Shown: positions 17,936 through 26,264 of the stretch, piece by piece | Layout: the number at the start of each line of letters is the position of its first letter | How positions within the stretch are numbered: the stretch's first letter is position 1 | Assembly (NCBI RefSeq): GCF_014712225.1 | Contig: NZ_JACXBW010000018.1 | Coordinates: 1 to 64,000 of the forward strand | Direction: 5' to 3' | Origin: Pseudarthrobacter sulfonivorans | GTDB taxonomy: Bacteria; Actinomycetota; Actinomycetes; Actinomycetales; Micrococcaceae | Length of the DNA: 64,000 nucleotides | Translations under genes and position numbers: made by a program | The notes under the pieces: generated by a model | What the model saw: the letters and a program-made list of their open reading frames with translations, nothing else | Database searches by the model: none | Told to the model about the DNA's origin: nothing

Positions 17936-18732
17936 TGGCCGCCCCGGACCTCGCGAACGAACACTTCAGCACGCTCCTGGTGGAGGAGCGCGAAGATCGC
18001 GTGGTGGTCCTCCTTAACCGGCCGGAAGTCCGGAACGCCATCGACCAGCAAATGGTGGACGAGCTGCACGTGGTCTGCGCCGCGCTGGAGCAGAACCCCA
18101 AAGTCCTGATCATCGCCGGCGTGGACGGCGTCTTCGCCTCCGGGGCGGACATTGCCCAGCTCCGCGAGCGCCGCCGCGACGACGCGCTGCAGGGCATCAA
18201 CTCCACCATCTTCGTGCGGATCGCCAAGCTGCCGATGCCGGTCATTGCCGCACTCGACGGCTACTGCCTGGGCGGCGGCGCCGAGCTCGCCTACGCCGCG
18301 GACTTCCGGATCGGAACGCCCAGCGTGCGGATCGGCAACCCCGAGACCGGGCTGGGCATTCTTGCTGCCGCAGGTGCAAGCTGGCGGCTGAAGGAACTCG
18401 TGGGCGAACCGCTGGCCAAGCAGATCCTGCTGGCCGGCCTGATTCTCCGGGCGGAGGACGCCCTGGCGGCGAACCTCATCACGGAAATTCACGAGGCACC
18501 GGAACTGATGGACGCCGCACACAACCTCGCGGACAGGATCGGCCGCCAGGACCCGCTGGCCGTGCGCATTACGAAGTCCGTGTTCCATGCCCCCGCGGAG
18601 GCCCATCCGCTGATTGACCAGCTGGCGCAGGGAATCCTTTTCGAATCCCAGGCCAAGTTCGACCGCATGCAGGCGTTCCTGGACAAGAAAACAGCCAAAA
18701 AAGCCGACGACGAAAAGGCAAAGAAGCCATGA
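17935..18732 (+). CDS. paaF: Enoyl-CoA hydratase PaaF
   Basis: A 265-residue crotonase. It keeps both catalytic glutamates of hydratases, Glu117 (GGGAELAY) and Glu137 (GNPETGLG), which separates it from the PaaG-type protein at 6250. PaaF hydrates 2,3-dehydroadipyl-CoA. It starts at GTG 17935, overlapping the TAG of paaJ by one base, and ends with a Lys-rich tail. ATGA couples it to paaH. Confidence 0.88.
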   Translation: MAAPDLANEHFSTLLVEEREDRVVVLLNRPEVRNAIDQQMVDELHVVCAALEQNPKVLIIAGVDGVFASGADIAQLRERRRDDALQGINSTIFVRIAKLPMPVIAALDGYCLGGGAELAYAADFRIGTPSVRIGNPETGLGILAAAGASWRLKELVGEPLAKQILLAGLILRAEDALAANLITEIHEAPELMDAAHNLADRIGRQDPLAVRITKSVFHAPAEAHPLIDQLAQGILFESQAKFDRMQAFLDKKTAKKADDEKAKKP

Positions 18733-19586
18733 CCAACCCGAACCTCCCCTCCACCGTCGGCGTCCTCGGCGGGGGCCGCATGGGCGCGGGCATCGCCCAC
18801 GCCTTCCTGCTCAACGGAGCCAACGTCCTGGTGGTGGAGCGTGACGAAGAGTCCGCCGAAGCCGCCCGGGAACGCGTGGAATCCGCTGCCGCCAAAAGCA
18901 TCGAACGCGGAGCCACCGACGTGAACCTGGATGAGATGGTGTCCCGGCTCGCCGTCACGGTGGACTACGACGACTTCAAGGACCGCCAGCTGGTTGTCGA
19001 GGCCGTCCCCGAGGACTGGGACCTGAAAGTCACGGCGCTCCGGGGCATCGAAGCGCGACTGGCCGAGGACGCGTTCCTGGCGTCCAACACATCGTCCCTG
19101 TCCGTGAACGGTTTGGCCCGGGAGCTGAAGCGGCCGCAGAACTTCCTCGGCCTGCACTTCTTCAACCCGGTTCCCGCGTCCACGCTCATTGAAGTGGTGC
19201 TCGGCGAGCAAACCTCCCCGGCCGTGGCCGCGGCGGCAAAAGGCTGGGTCGAGGCACTCGGCAAGACCGCCGTCGTCGTGAACGACGCGCCTGGCTTTGC
19301 CTCCTCACGGCTTGGCGTGGCCATCGCGCTCGAGGCGATGCGCATGGTGGAGGAGGGTGTGGCGTCCGCGGAGGACATCGACGCCGCCATGGTCCTGGGC
19401 TACAAGCACCCCACCGGGCCGCTGAGGACCACGGACATCGTGGGCCTGGACGTGCGGCTGGGCATCGCCGAATACCTGCAGTCCACGCTCGGGGAGCGGT
19501 TCGCCCCGCCGCAGATCCTCAAGGACAAGGTGGCCCGCGGCGAGCTGGGCCGCAAGACCGGCAAGGGCTTCTTCGACTGGTCCTGA
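18729..19586 (+). CDS. paaH: 3-hydroxyacyl-CoA dehydrogenase PaaH
   Basis: A 285-residue NAD-dependent enzyme that oxidises 3-hydroxyadipyl-CoA to 3-oxoadipyl-CoA. The Rossmann motif GVLGGGRMGAGIA lies at residues 11-23, followed by SNTSSLSV and the catalytic-histidine segment LHFFNPVP. It is the single-domain form, shorter than the two-domain PaaH of E. coli. It overlaps paaF by 4 nt and is the last gene of paaJFH. Confidence 0.9.
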   Translation: MTNPNLPSTVGVLGGGRMGAGIAHAFLLNGANVLVVERDEESAEAARERVESAAAKSIERGATDVNLDEMVSRLAVTVDYDDFKDRQLVVEAVPEDWDLKVTALRGIEARLAEDAFLASNTSSLSVNGLARELKRPQNFLGLHFFNPVPASTLIEVVLGEQTSPAVAAAAKGWVEALGKTAVVVNDAPGFASSRLGVAIALEAMRMVEEGVASAEDIDAAMVLGYKHPTGPLRTTDIVGLDVRLGIAEYLQSTLGERFAPPQILKDKVARGELGRKTGKGFFDWS

Positions 19587-19610
19587 GCCGCCTGCCTTAG
19601 CCCGCCGGCC

Positions 19611-20363
19611 CTACCCGGCCGGCCGCAGTGACGTGATCATCCGCTTGATGTCCCGGTACTCGTCCGTCTGGGCGTACTTCTTCGCCTGTTCCAGGTAAGG
19701 CAAGGACTCGGCGCCCGGCGTCACGTTGTTCTCCGGGCTGTAGAACGCCCCGAACATCGCAGCGGTGGGTGGCCAGGTGAAGAAGTGGAAGATGGCGCAG
19801 GCCGAGTCACCGGTGGGCAGCGGACTGGTCTGGATGCCGTAGGCCGCCGCCGGGGTGTCCGCCGGGCCGGGCGTCGCGTTGTTCCCGCGGGTCTCGAAGA
19901 TGTACCGGGGCGCTGTGCCGTTTTGCGTGAGTGCCGGCAGGTCCTGTGACTCCAGCACCTGATACGGGAAGCGCTCCATGCACGTGGAGCCGGTGGCCAT
20001 GTTGGTCCGCAGGGTGGCCAGCGGCTTGCCGGCCTGGTTGGTTACCTCCGCGAAGGCGCCGCCGCCTTCCGGCAGTTCCCCGGCAGGGTCCCTGACGCTC
20101 CACGCCGCGGGCAGGTCGAAGATCAGCTGGCCGTCCGCCGTGGTAAAGCTCGTCCAGGCGGCCGACGCCGGTGCGCTGGCTGTGGCACTCGGGGAGCCGG
20201 ACGCCGTCTCAGCCATTGTTGGGGCCGCCGTCGCGGATGTGGCCGTGGAGCCGGGGCTGCCGGACGTCGCCGGCGGCCCCGCCTGCGGGCCGCAGCCCGC
20301 CAACAGCAGAGCCATCAGAACGACTGTTGGAATTGCAGCGCCTCTCGCGGACGGACCGCCCAT
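19611..20363 (-). CDS. Secreted lipoprotein of unknown function
   Basis: A 250-residue predicted lipoprotein: signal peptide with lipobox LLLAGC at about residue 24, then an Ala/Ser/Thr/Pro linker to about residue 67 and a globular C-terminal part (TADGQLIFDLPAAWSV ...). No enzyme motif is visible. ATG 20363 is preferred over the preceding GTG because GAGGAGG lies a few nt upstream. It converges on paaH with a 24-bp gap. Confidence 0.75.
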   Translation of the reverse strand: MGGPSARGAAIPTVVLMALLLAGCGPQAGPPATSGSPGSTATSATAAPTMAETASGSPSATASAPASAAWTSFTTADGQLIFDLPAAWSVRDPAGELPEGGGAFAEVTNQAGKPLATLRTNMATGSTCMERFPYQVLESQDLPALTQNGTAPRYIFETRGNNATPGPADTPAAAYGIQTSPLPTGDSACAIFHFFTWPPTAAMFGAFYSPENNVTPGAESLPYLEQAKKYAQTDEYRDIKRMITSLRPAG

Positions 20364-20486
20364 CACACCCTCCTCGGCCGAATTTGGTCCTTAAATTGTC
20401 CGGGCGCAGGGCGCGAAAAGACCGCCCGTCCGTTGCTTTGGCGCTGAAACGTTGCGAGGGTAACGAAAAGAGGCAGTGAGCCGCCG

Positions 20487-20663
20487 CTACTCGGCCTCAG
20501 TGTCCTCCTCGGGTTCGAAGGTGTTGGCCTCGTGCGTGAATCCCAGGCCGACACCGTCCGCCCCTGTCGGGACCCCGCCGTCGTCCTTCTTGTTGACGGC
20601 TCCAGCCGCGGCGTCCTCCTGCGGCTCATCGTCGGGCAGGGATTCGGGTGAGTTGATGCTCAT
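20487..20663 (-). CDS. Small acidic protein (58 aa), unknown function
   Basis: A 58-residue, strongly acidic, probably disordered protein beginning MSINSPESLPDDEPQEDAAA and ending EPEEDTEAE. Support for translation is a near-ideal AGGAGGAGCT just before the ATG. It resembles in composition the 49-residue acidic ORF at 22152 but I see no clear homology. It is divergent from the stand-alone HATPase gene across about 190 bp. Confidence 0.6.
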   Translation of the reverse strand: MSINSPESLPDDEPQEDAAAGAVNKKDDGGVPTGADGVGLGFTHEANTFEPEEDTEAE

Positions 20664-20854
20664 AGCTCCTCCTGGATGTGGGGAAATTACGGTATCAAGC
20701 AGACGCGTCAGACAGAACCCCCGCCGCAAAAAGCCGCGCCACAATGGATTTCGAAAAATTTGATCAGATCTTGAGCCAACCCTTCGCAACCCATGCAGTT
20801 GGCGGTTCACTCTGGACTTATCAACACAAAAATGCGGGGAAGCAGGAGAGTTCA

Positions 20855-21328
20855 ATGGCGAACGAATTAGCTCTTGACGAGGTAGTCGCGGTCGAAGGAG
20901 TGATCACCGATCACCACCCGATCGATTTCTACAGCTTGGGGCTGGCCGGTTGCATTGACCGGCTCACCGGCCCTCTCCGCCAGCAGGGGACAGCAGTCCG
21001 CTGGGATACTCCGCACTGGGGGATTGAGATCCCGGCGGACTGCGCGTCCCTCCTGTACCAGTCAGCCCGCGAAGCGCTGAGCAACGCGCTCAAGTACTCA
21101 GAGGCCTCCGAACTCACTGTCCAACTCGCCGCCGTGGGTCACGGCGTGCGCCTGGTCGTGTCCGACGACGGCGCGGGCTTTGACAGCCAGCTGGCCCTCA
21201 GCGGGCGACACCACGGGTACGGGCTGCGGCTGATGTCCGTGGCAGTTCACGAGGCCGGCGGCACCGTTCAGGTCGCTTCGACACCGGGGCAGGGCACCAC
21301 TGTCACGGTAACCCTGCCCCTGGACTGA
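20855..21328 (+). CDS. Stand-alone HATPase_c (sensor-kinase-type ATPase) protein
   Basis: A 157-residue protein consisting almost only of a GHKL ATPase domain: N-box REALSNALKY (72-81), G1 DDGAGFD (104-110), G2 GYGLRLM (121-127) and a final GQGTTVTVTLP strand. It looks like the catalytic end of a NarL/DesK-class kinase, but no phosphoacceptor His helix, sensor domain or membrane segment is present and no response regulator lies nearby. It may be an anti-sigma-like or orphan ATPase, or a kinase remnant. ATG 20855 has GGAGAG 4 nt upstream; an earlier in-frame ATG at 20744 has none. Confidence 0.75.
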   Translation: MANELALDEVVAVEGVITDHHPIDFYSLGLAGCIDRLTGPLRQQGTAVRWDTPHWGIEIPADCASLLYQSAREALSNALKYSEASELTVQLAAVGHGVRLVVSDDGAGFDSQLALSGRHHGYGLRLMSVAVHEAGGTVQVASTPGQGTTVTVTLPLD

Positions 21329-21350
21329 ACTGCGGAATGGGACGGGTGAC

Positions 21351-21962
21351 TTACCGTGAAAGCTTGTCCGGGTCCGGTTCCTGATCGCCGATGTGGCCCG
21401 GCGCATTGGCGGCCAGCACGCGCTGGACGAACGCGCTGTATTCCTCCATGTAGTGCCGCAGGAACTTGGCCGTTGATTCATCCCGGATCCCGCCGTCTTC
21501 CCCGAAGACCTCGGGCTTGAACTGGATGTAGACCTCAGGGGCGTTGAGTTGGGGCGCATCCAGGAAGCTCAGCACGCTGCGCATGGAGGACTGCATCACG
21601 GCCGTGCCGATGCTGCCCGGCGAGGCGCCGATGATGCCGGTGGGCTTGCGTGCAAAAGAGTTGGTGCCCCAGGGCCGCGATGCCCAGTCGATGGCATTCT
21701 TGAGGGCCCCGGGGATGGAACGGTTGTATTCGGGGGACACAAAGAGGATGCCGTCGGAGGCCTCAATGGCTTCCTTGAGGGCACGTCCTTCCGGCGGGAA
21801 ATCGGCGTCGTAATCGTAGCTGTAGAGCGGCAGGTCCTTGATGGGGATCTCGGTGAATTCCAGCTCTTCCGGCGCCAGTTTGACGAGCGCCCGGGCAAGC
21901 GTGCGGTTGATGGACCCTGTTGCCAGGCTCCCCACAAAGTATCCGATCCTAAACGATGCCAT
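21351..21962 (-). CDS. NADPH-dependent FMN reductase family protein
   Basis: A 203-residue flavodoxin-fold reductase (chromate/quinone reductase type). Typical elements are GSLATGSINRTLARAL near residues 11-26, the loop FVSPEYNRSIPGALKNAIDW, and GASPGSIG. Such enzymes reduce FMN, quinones, azo dyes or chromate with NAD(P)H. GGAAGGAA lies 7 nt before ATG 21962, which fixes the start well inside a longer reading frame. The C-terminal 30 residues are an acidic extension. Confidence 0.88.
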   Translation of the reverse strand: MASFRIGYFVGSLATGSINRTLARALVKLAPEELEFTEIPIKDLPLYSYDYDADFPPEGRALKEAIEASDGILFVSPEYNRSIPGALKNAIDWASRPWGTNSFARKPTGIIGASPGSIGTAVMQSSMRSVLSFLDAPQLNAPEVYIQFKPEVFGEDGGIRDESTAKFLRHYMEEYSAFVQRVLAANAPGHIGDQEPDPDKLSR

Positions 21963-22151
21963 GCGATTGTTCCTTCCCAACAGCCGGCGGGCCGGCTGGC
22001 CAAAGAGTTTGGATGGGGCACGTGCCCCACCAGTCCAGCACAAAACCCCGGCCACAGCCATAGCCCGTTCCGGGGTTATTGACACCCCGCAGCCGGAGGC
22101 GCTGAATGATGAGGACGGCGCCATCCACCATGCACTCAGGGAGCATCTGCC

Positions 22152-22301
22152 ATGAAGGACAAACCAGCAGCAGCGCAGCGGATCCACAGCGAGGCCCCGG
22201 CCGAAGGCGACGAAGCCGCGGGCGCCGAGGCAGCCGATTCAGCTGACATCCGGGTGCACTCGCAGGAACCAGCGGAAGGCCTCGACCCCGACGAGGAGTA
22301 A
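22152..22301 (+). CDS. Tiny acidic protein (49 aa) coupled to an SRPBCC gene
   Basis: A 49-residue ORF, MKDKPAAAQRIHSEAPAEGD at its start and ending LDPDEE. GGGAG lies 8 nt before the ATG. Its last codons (GACGAGGAGTAA) supply the GAGGAG ribosome binding site for the SRPBCC gene that starts 4 nt after its stop, so the two are probably translationally coupled. No known domain. Confidence 0.5.
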   Translation: MKDKPAAAQRIHSEAPAEGDEAAGAEAADSADIRVHSQEPAEGLDPDEE

Positions 22302-22305
22302 CACC

Positions 22306-22974
22306 ATGAGCAACAAAGTGGAGAAACGGATTGTGGTGGACGTGCCCGTAAGCACGGCCTACAACCAGTGGACGCAGTTCGAGGACTTCCCGCACTTCAT
22401 GGACGGTGTGGAGAGCGTGACCCAGCTCAGCGATAACCGGCTGAAATGGGTGGCACGCATCGCCGGCGTCCGCCGCGAGTGGGAGGCAACCATCCTTGAG
22501 CGGGTGCCGGACCGCAGGTTGGCGTGGGCTTCCACCGGAGGTGCCACGAACGCCGGCGCCGTTGAATTCTCCGACGCCGGCGGGAACAGGACCGAGGTTG
22601 CCCTCACCCTCGAATACCTGCCCGAGGGAATGCTGGAAAGGGTTGGCGAACTGCTCCACGTGGTGGGCCGCCAGGCGGACCACGACCTCAAGAAATTCAA
22701 GAAGTTTATTGAACACGAGGGCCACGCCACCGGCGAGTGGCGGAAGGCGGTCCCCGGAGCAACGCAGGGCACCGCTGAAAGCCGGACGGGCAACCTGCCC
22801 CAGGAGTACAACCGGTTCGCACACCCGTTCGACCAGACCGGCGGCCTGGTGGATCTCATGGGCGAGTCCGACGGATCGGCAGAGGGCGAGGCCCACAGCC
22901 GGGCCGACCGAAGGGGCGTCAGGCGTGCCGACGGCACCCTGCCACCCCTCGGTGGCAGCCTGGGCGACCGCTAG
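22306..22974 (+). CDS. SRPBCC (cyclase/dehydrase-like) protein, short paralogue
   Basis: A 222-residue protein with an SRPBCC domain (residues about 1-145; STAYNQWTQFEDFPHFMDGV near the start), clearly paralogous to the protein at 3070. After a short linker it has PFDQTGGLVDLMGESD and a PPLGG ending, the same C-terminal signature. The long Ala-rich linker of the other copy is missing. The shared tail outside the ligand-binding fold suggests a conserved interaction or targeting role. GAGGAG from the upstream small ORF is its ribosome binding site. Confidence 0.85.
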   Translation: MSNKVEKRIVVDVPVSTAYNQWTQFEDFPHFMDGVESVTQLSDNRLKWVARIAGVRREWEATILERVPDRRLAWASTGGATNAGAVEFSDAGGNRTEVALTLEYLPEGMLERVGELLHVVGRQADHDLKKFKKFIEHEGHATGEWRKAVPGATQGTAESRTGNLPQEYNRFAHPFDQTGGLVDLMGESDGSAEGEAHSRADRRGVRRADGTLPPLGGSLGDR

Positions 22975-23021
22975 CCCCAGGCCGGTACCAAGCCGCGGCC
23001 GCTAGTCCCAGGCCGGTACCA
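22968..23021. repeat. 23-bp tandem duplication spanning two convergent stop codons
   Basis: A 23-bp unit starting CCGCTAG occurs at 22968-22990 and 22999-23021 with one mismatch (offset 31 bp). Copy 1 includes the TAG of the SRPBCC gene, and copy 2 includes the TAG of the minus-strand beta-propeller gene. Each contains the palindrome CCGGTACC-type core. Confidence 0.85.
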
Positions 23022-23964
23022 GCACCACCTCGTACTGCGTGGCCATGGTGTCGTTGAACTTGGCGTTTACAGCGGCCAGCGTGCTCCCGAACCGGGTGTT
23101 GCCGAAGAAGGCCACGGTGGTGGGGACTTTGAAGTCGAGGCTGGTGATGACCTTCCTGATTTCACCGGAGGCCAGATCGTCGGCGAGCCTGAAGCGGCTG
23201 ATCTGGTTCGAGAAGTTCTGCACTGCCCAGAGCTGGTGGCCCCGGACCAGGATGCCGTCAACGTTGGGCACGTCCACGCCGGCAATGACAGCGGTTTCCC
23301 CGGACTCCGGGTCAACGGTGTAAAGCTTTCCGAAGCCGGAGTGACCAACGATCAGCACCCGGCCGTCATCCGCGGCAGCGATGCCGTTGAGGTTGAAGGA
23401 GCCGGCCAGTTCGGCGGCCGGACCCGTCAGCTTCAGCGTCCGGACCTTGCCCAGTTTGCCGTGCGAGCCTACGGGAACGAAGTAGAGCTCGGCGGCTGCC
23501 GAGTTGGTGAACCAGGCACCCTCGCCGGTGAGCGTGACATCGTTGATGAAGCCGGGGGCCAGGGTGTAGTCCTTGACGGGTTCGCCGGACGCAGTGTCAT
23601 ATACGTAGGCCTTGCCGGTGGTGCCGCCTGCCACAAACAGCAGGTCATTGCGGACGTCGGCTTTCATGCCGACGGCTGCCCGTTGGGTCATATCAAATTG
23701 GGAGACATCAATGAACAGTTCCGCCTTGCCGCTGCGGATGTCACCGCGGTAGATGTCGCCGAGCTGCAGGTCGCCTGCGTAGAAAGTGGTGCCCTCGCCG
23801 GCCGCGATCCCTTCGGCCGACGTGGCGCCGTCGAGCACAATGACTGAGTCTTCCGGAGGGGTAGCTGTCGCAGGGCCGACAGGGGCCAGCAACCCCATCA
23901 CCGCGAAGAACACCATGGCGGTACGGCGCTGTACTTTTCCTGAATTCCGGGTTGTGCGGGCCAT
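23002..23964 (-). CDS. Secreted beta-propeller protein (SMP-30/NHL-like)
   Basis: A 320-residue exported protein: signal peptide about 1-36 (RRTAMVFFAVMGLLAPVGPATA), then repeats of the six-bladed propeller type (EGIAAGEGTTFYAGDLQLGDIYRGDI, FNLNGIAAADDGRVLIVGHSGFGKLYTVD, NVDGILVRGHQLWAVQNFSNQISRF). Family members are lactonase-like or binding proteins; no catalytic assignment is possible. AAGGAAAAC lies 4 nt before ATG 23964. Confidence 0.75.
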   Translation of the reverse strand: MARTTRNSGKVQRRTAMVFFAVMGLLAPVGPATATPPEDSVIVLDGATSAEGIAAGEGTTFYAGDLQLGDIYRGDIRSGKAELFIDVSQFDMTQRAAVGMKADVRNDLLFVAGGTTGKAYVYDTASGEPVKDYTLAPGFINDVTLTGEGAWFTNSAAAELYFVPVGSHGKLGKVRTLKLTGPAAELAGSFNLNGIAAADDGRVLIVGHSGFGKLYTVDPESGETAVIAGVDVPNVDGILVRGHQLWAVQNFSNQISRFRLADDLASGEIRKVITSLDFKVPTTVAFFGNTRFGSTLAAVNAKFNDTMATQYEVVLVPAWD

Positions 23965-24175
23965 TTTGTTTTCCTTGATTCGGCTGATCCGCACAGGCCA
24001 ACATGCGGCAGGCCCGCACGGTTGTCCTGCCAGTTTAAGCAACCTGCGGTGGGTCCCGCCAGAGCCCGAAGCCCCCTCCCTGCCCGGTCACACTCCGCCC
24101 TCCGGAGCACCCCGAAGGGCACCGGAGCGTGCACTCTGCTTACAATCGAAACCTCAACCGCCTACTGAGGGACCC

Positions 24176-24520
24176 ATGAAGAAACTCGCCACCGCCCTGA
24201 TCGCCGCCGGCCTCGTGCTTTCCGCCTCCGCGTGCACTGCGCCCACCAAACTCTCCACCACCCAAACCTGCGAGCGCGTCCAGGTTGTCCTGTCCAACCC
24301 GTCGAACGGCGGCGGCCAGACCAAGACCGGCCTTGTGCGCCTCGCCAACCAGATCCGGCCCATTGAGGCTGTCGCGTCCGACGACCTCAAGCCTGCGCTT
24401 GGGTCCCTGATCGAGTATGCCGATGAGGCTTCCAAGGAGAACCCGGACACGGCAAAGATCGCGGAGATGCAGGCTAACAACCAGGCAGCCAACACGGCGC
24501 TGTCCAACTTCTGCCGCTAG
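24176..24520 (+). CDS. Small lipoprotein, unknown function
   Basis: A 114-residue predicted lipoprotein: MKKLATALIAAGLVLSASAC signal with the lipidated Cys at residue 20, then a helical domain (ANQIRPIEAVASDDLKPALG, KIAEMQANNQAANTAL) and a final Cys that could pair with Cys34. GAGGGA precedes the ATG. A perfect hairpin 19 nt after the stop ends the transcript. Likely an envelope-associated helical protein; no family recognised. Confidence 0.75.
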   Translation: MKKLATALIAAGLVLSASACTAPTKLSTTQTCERVQVVLSNPSNGGGQTKTGLVRLANQIRPIEAVASDDLKPALGSLIEYADEASKENPDTAKIAEMQANNQAANTALSNFCR

Positions 24521-24538
24521 GCTCCCATCTGAACGCCC

Positions 24539-24562
24539 GACGGCGGCCGCCCGGCCGCCGTC
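24539..24562 (+). terminator. Terminator hairpin after the small lipoprotein gene
   Basis: GACGGCGGCC pairs perfectly with GGCCGCCGTC around a GCCC tetraloop. There is no T-tract. It abuts the truncated start of the LysE pseudogene. Confidence 0.7.
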
Positions 24563-25180
24563 GTCCGCCGGCCTGCTGACGCTGGTCCCGGGTGTCGATA
24601 CCGCCCTGGTGCTCCGGTCCGCCATTGCCCGGTCCGGCCCGTTCGCCTTCGCCACCGCCCTGGGGATCACCACAGGACTGATGGCATGGGGAATCGCCGC
24701 GGCAGTAGGCGTATCCGCGCTCCTGGCCGCCTCGGAACTCGCCTACCGGATCCTGACGATGGCCGGGGCAGCCTACATGGTCTGGCTGGGCGCCTCCCTG
24801 CTCTGGAAGAGCCGCAGCAGAGGACCGGGCTCGGCGGAGGGTCCGGCCGCCGTCGGGCTCCCCCCGCCCTCCGGCCACCAGTTCCTCCGGGGCTGGCTCA
24901 CCGGCACCGGCACCAACCTCCTCAACCCAAGGTGGGCGTTTTCTACATCGCCACCATCCCCCAGTTCAGCCCGCCCGGGACGTCCCCGCTGCTGATGGGC
25001 GTCCTGCTCGCCGGGGTGCATTGCGTCCTGGGCCTGGTGTGGCTGTCCGCCCTGATCGCCGGCACCGGCTTCGCCTCAAGATGGCTGAAGGACCGGCGCA
25101 GCGTCGGGATCATTGACCGGATCACGGGCACTGTCCTGGTCGGTTTCGGACTGAAGCTGGCCCTCGAACCGCGCCCTTGA
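24561..25180 (+). pseudogene. Broken LysE/RhtB-family amino-acid exporter
   Basis: Remnant of a LysE-type exporter. One frame gives GLLTLVPGVDTALVLRSAIA through GTGTNLLNP. The expected continuation KVGVFYIATIPQF to LALEPRP is in another frame from 24929. Loss of one C in CAACCCAAGG (24926-24928; the family has N-P-K there) accounts for the shift. The 5' end is also missing: the first transmembrane residues are absent, no start codon or ribosome binding site is present, and a hairpin sits where they should be. The 5' truncation argues for true decay rather than only a sequencing error. Confidence 0.8.
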
Positions 25181-25254
25181 CGATGTGAGGTGCGCCTCGC
25201 TACGGCACGATCCAGGCCCCCCTGCCGTTTAAACCGGTGGCGGAAGGAGGCCAC

Positions 25255-25836
25255 TTGCTTATTGTCCTGACTGGGATTGACGGTTCGGGGAAGTCCACGG
25301 CCGCCCGCGCCCTGGTGTCCAAGACCCGCGCCGACGGCAAGAAAGCCCTGCTGCTCAACAACCACGCCGGCAGGCGCAGCATGTCCGTGCTGGGCGAACG
25401 GCTGGGCCTGCGGTGGCCGCTCCGCCTTGCGGACGCCGTCGAGACAACAATCCGCGTCGCCAACGTGCTCGTGTCCCACGTACGGGCCAGCCGCTTCGAC
25501 GGGCTGGTGGTGATGGACCGCCACCTGTACTGCCAGCTCGCGCTGCGCACCGCGAAGGGTCTGCCGCGAGGCCGGGTGCTGCCCTGGCTGCTGTCCCGGC
25601 TGCCGGCACCGGACGCCGTGGTGCACCTGGACATCGAGCCGGCGTCGGCCCGCCACCGCATCACGGCGCGCGGCACTGATACCGAGACCCTCGCTGACCT
25701 GGCCGCCCTCCGCGACGCGTACCGCGCCCTGCCTGAGTACCAGTACTTCCGCCGCGTCGACGCCAGCCAACCGCCGGCGGACGTGGTGGACTCGCTGGAG
25801 CACGTCGTGGGTGCGGAAGCCGCCGCGGCCGTCTGA
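25255..25836 (+). CDS. Thymidylate-kinase-like P-loop protein
   Basis: A 193-residue P-loop kinase. The Walker A loop GIDGSGKST lies at residues 7-15, followed by a DRHLYCQLALRTAKG segment equivalent to the DR(Y/F) motif of dTMP kinases, and VVHLDIEPASARHRI. Overall it resembles thymidylate kinase but lacks confidently readable substrate residues, and the housekeeping tmk is probably elsewhere. TTG 25255 is preferred because AAGGAGG lies 4-5 nt before it; an in-frame GTG at 25237 has no site. Confidence 0.75.
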   Translation: MLIVLTGIDGSGKSTAARALVSKTRADGKKALLLNNHAGRRSMSVLGERLGLRWPLRLADAVETTIRVANVLVSHVRASRFDGLVVMDRHLYCQLALRTAKGLPRGRVLPWLLSRLPAPDAVVHLDIEPASARHRITARGTDTETLADLAALRDAYRALPEYQYFRRVDASQPPADVVDSLEHVVGAEAAAAV

Positions 25837-25865
25837 GGCCGGAGCCCGTTTCAACCCGCGCAGGC

Positions 25866-26264
25866 TCAAATCAGCGCGTGCATGCCCCGGCTGCGCGGCC
25901 GGCCGAAGGACGCCGCCCCCAGGAACTCGATGGCGACGAACGGCTCGGAGCCGATGACCCATTCGTCGTGCCCGGGAGGCAGCGCGTACGTGTCATGGGC
26001 CCTGATAGTGGACCTCACGCCGTCGGACGTTTGAATCTCCAGCGAACCGGAGACGCAGTAGCCCAGATGGTTGTGTTCACAGAAGTCCGTCAGCTCTGTG
26101 GGCTTGGCGAACTCGGACCAACGCCAGCCGGGCGCAAGGATCAGCCGGGCCACCGAGTAATCGTCCACGGTGACAAGATCGAACTCGGCCTTGTCCGGGC
26201 AGCGCTTCTTGTCCGGGATGTCCAGGGACTTAACAGCCAGGGCTCTGATGAAATTTGCGGTCAT
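25866..26264 (-). CDS. Cupin domain protein
   Basis: A 132-residue single cupin: LAPGWRWSEFAKP leads into the metal-type motif FCEHNHLGYCVSGSLEI, then IRAHDTYALPPGHDEWVIGSEPFVAIEF. Metal ligands of motif 1 (His, His) are present. The substrate is unknown. The start at 26264 gives a typical N-terminus; its ribosome binding site is weak. It stands alone between a kinase-like gene and bcp. Confidence 0.7.
   Translation of the reverse strand: MTANFIRALAVKSLDIPDKKRCPDKAEFDLVTVDDYSVARLILAPGWRWSEFAKPTELTDFCEHNHLGYCVSGSLEIQTSDGVRSTIRAHDTYALPPGHDEWVIGSEPFVAIEFLGAASFGRPRSRGMHALI

Noticed and set aside
20744-20854. Longer N-terminus for the HATPase protein from ATG 20744
   Set aside because: There is no ribosome binding site before it, whereas ATG 20855 has GGAGAG and the added residues show no domain.
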